Source of the DNA: a virus
Virus record (IMG/VR): IMGVR_UViG_3300030328_002342
Coordinates: 1-23,281 of that record
Length of the DNA: 23,281 nt
Reading direction: 5' to 3' (one strand)
Below the pieces are notes generated by a model, which saw only the letters and a program-made list of their open reading frames with translations, ran no database searches and was not told the DNA's origin. Below are positions 22,921 through 23,281 of the stretch, piece by piece. The translations under genes were made by a program, and so were the position numbers. Position 1 is the first letter of the stretch; each line of letters opens with the position of its first letter.

Positions 22921-23281
22921 ATGAATAAAATATTAAAAGGTCATAATGATAAAATGAATAGATTAGTAAGTGTTTCACAAGTTCGTAGAAGCAAAGAGCT
23001 AAACTTTTTCAACGACGCTAGTAATAGATATAGATCTTATGTTAGTAGTTCTTCTTCAGAAAATCCATATGAAGATAAATCTTTAGCTAATATAATAAAG
23101 AATTATTTTATTGATTTAGCACAAAGACCTATAGACGGTGTTATCTCTAGACAAACAAAATTAGCTTTAGAGGTTAAAAATTTAGGTCAATGGGAAATTA
23201 AACAAGATAAGAAGTTTATAAAAGAATATTTTGATAGATTAGATAAATGTATTACATTAGGCGGATATTTAGCCCACGCTG
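22921..23281 (+). CDS. Unknown phage gene, 3' end missing
   Basis: The gene runs off the right edge; 120 codons are visible. The ATG follows the previous stop by three bases and starts MNKILKGHNDKMNRLVSVSQ. The first ~50 residues are basic and Ser-rich (VRRSKELNFFNDASNRYRSY, then SSSSENPYEDKS); the rest is helical (SLANIIKNYFIDLAQRPIDG and LGQWEIKQDKKFIKEYFDRL). No motif was recognised. Position after the internal virion protein suggests another virion or ejection protein, but this cannot be shown from the fragment. Confidence 0.65.
   Translation, partial: MNKILKGHNDKMNRLVSVSQVRRSKELNFFNDASNRYRSYVSSSSSENPYEDKSLANIIKNYFIDLAQRPIDGVISRQTKLALEVKNLGQWEIKQDKKFIKEYFDRLDKCITLGGYLAHA

Noticed and set aside
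1-23281. Stop codon reassignment, as seen in some crAss-like phages
   Set aside because: All long genes end cleanly at TAA or TGA, with tight spacing to the next start and no in-frame stops needed for continuity.

Overview
The window is a stretch of an AT-rich, tailed double-stranded DNA phage genome. Every gene lies on the + strand, packed with ATGA/TAATG overlaps or gaps of a few bases. No host-like gene, tRNA, rRNA, integrase, insertion sequence or CRISPR array is visible. Almost no start codon has a Shine-Dalgarno sequence; instead the starts sit behind A/T-rich leaders. That start context, together with AGA/TTA/AAA-dominated codon use and a flavobacterial-looking signal peptide at 3305, suggests a phage of Bacteroidota, probably a marine or aquatic Flavobacteriia-type host. 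This host assignment is an inference. The layout (large terminase, ~800-residue portal, acidic scaffold, ~490-residue capsid protein, ring/tubular-type proteins, very long nozzle-type beta protein, helical internal virion protein) is that of a short-tailed phage. It resembles the structural blocks of crAss-like and related podoviruses, but I cannot fix the family without searches.

Region 1 (1-3.25 kb) holds small accessory genes. They are a left-truncated gene, a Gly/Ala-rich protein, a possible decoration-type protein with distinctive codon use (1118), a 51-residue Cys-containing protein (1540), a small HExxH zincin-like protein (1692), a hypothetical structural-like protein (2039) and a 3TM-type holin (2794). 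Four sites in three of these otherwise dissimilar proteins carry the short motif (N/D/R)SPL.

Region 2 (3.3-4.96 kb) holds a small exported protein, a coiled-coil protein, a 75-residue conserved-looking protein, a GroES-like co-chaperonin that appears to contain two GroES-like units, and a 92-residue protein immediately before the terminase that could be the small terminase subunit.

Region 3 (4.96-12.4 kb) is the packaging and head block. TerL has a lambda-type deviant P-loop, Walker B and three RNase H-like acidic residues. It is followed by the portal, the scaffold and the major capsid protein. A strong UUCG-loop hairpin terminator follows the capsid gene.

Region 4 (12.4-23.28 kb) is the connector, tail and internal-protein block. 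It contains a 275-residue protein bracketed by two UUCG hairpins, two ring/tubular-type proteins, a 1668-residue nozzle-type protein with a Cys-rich tail, a 493-residue beta-rich tail protein, a degenerate GNAT-like protein, a helical internal virion protein, and a gene that runs off the right edge.

The genes together describe capsid folding (co-chaperonin), DNA packaging, head assembly and tail completion, with a holin for lysis. No prohead protease, endolysin, tail sheath or tape measure was recognised in this window.
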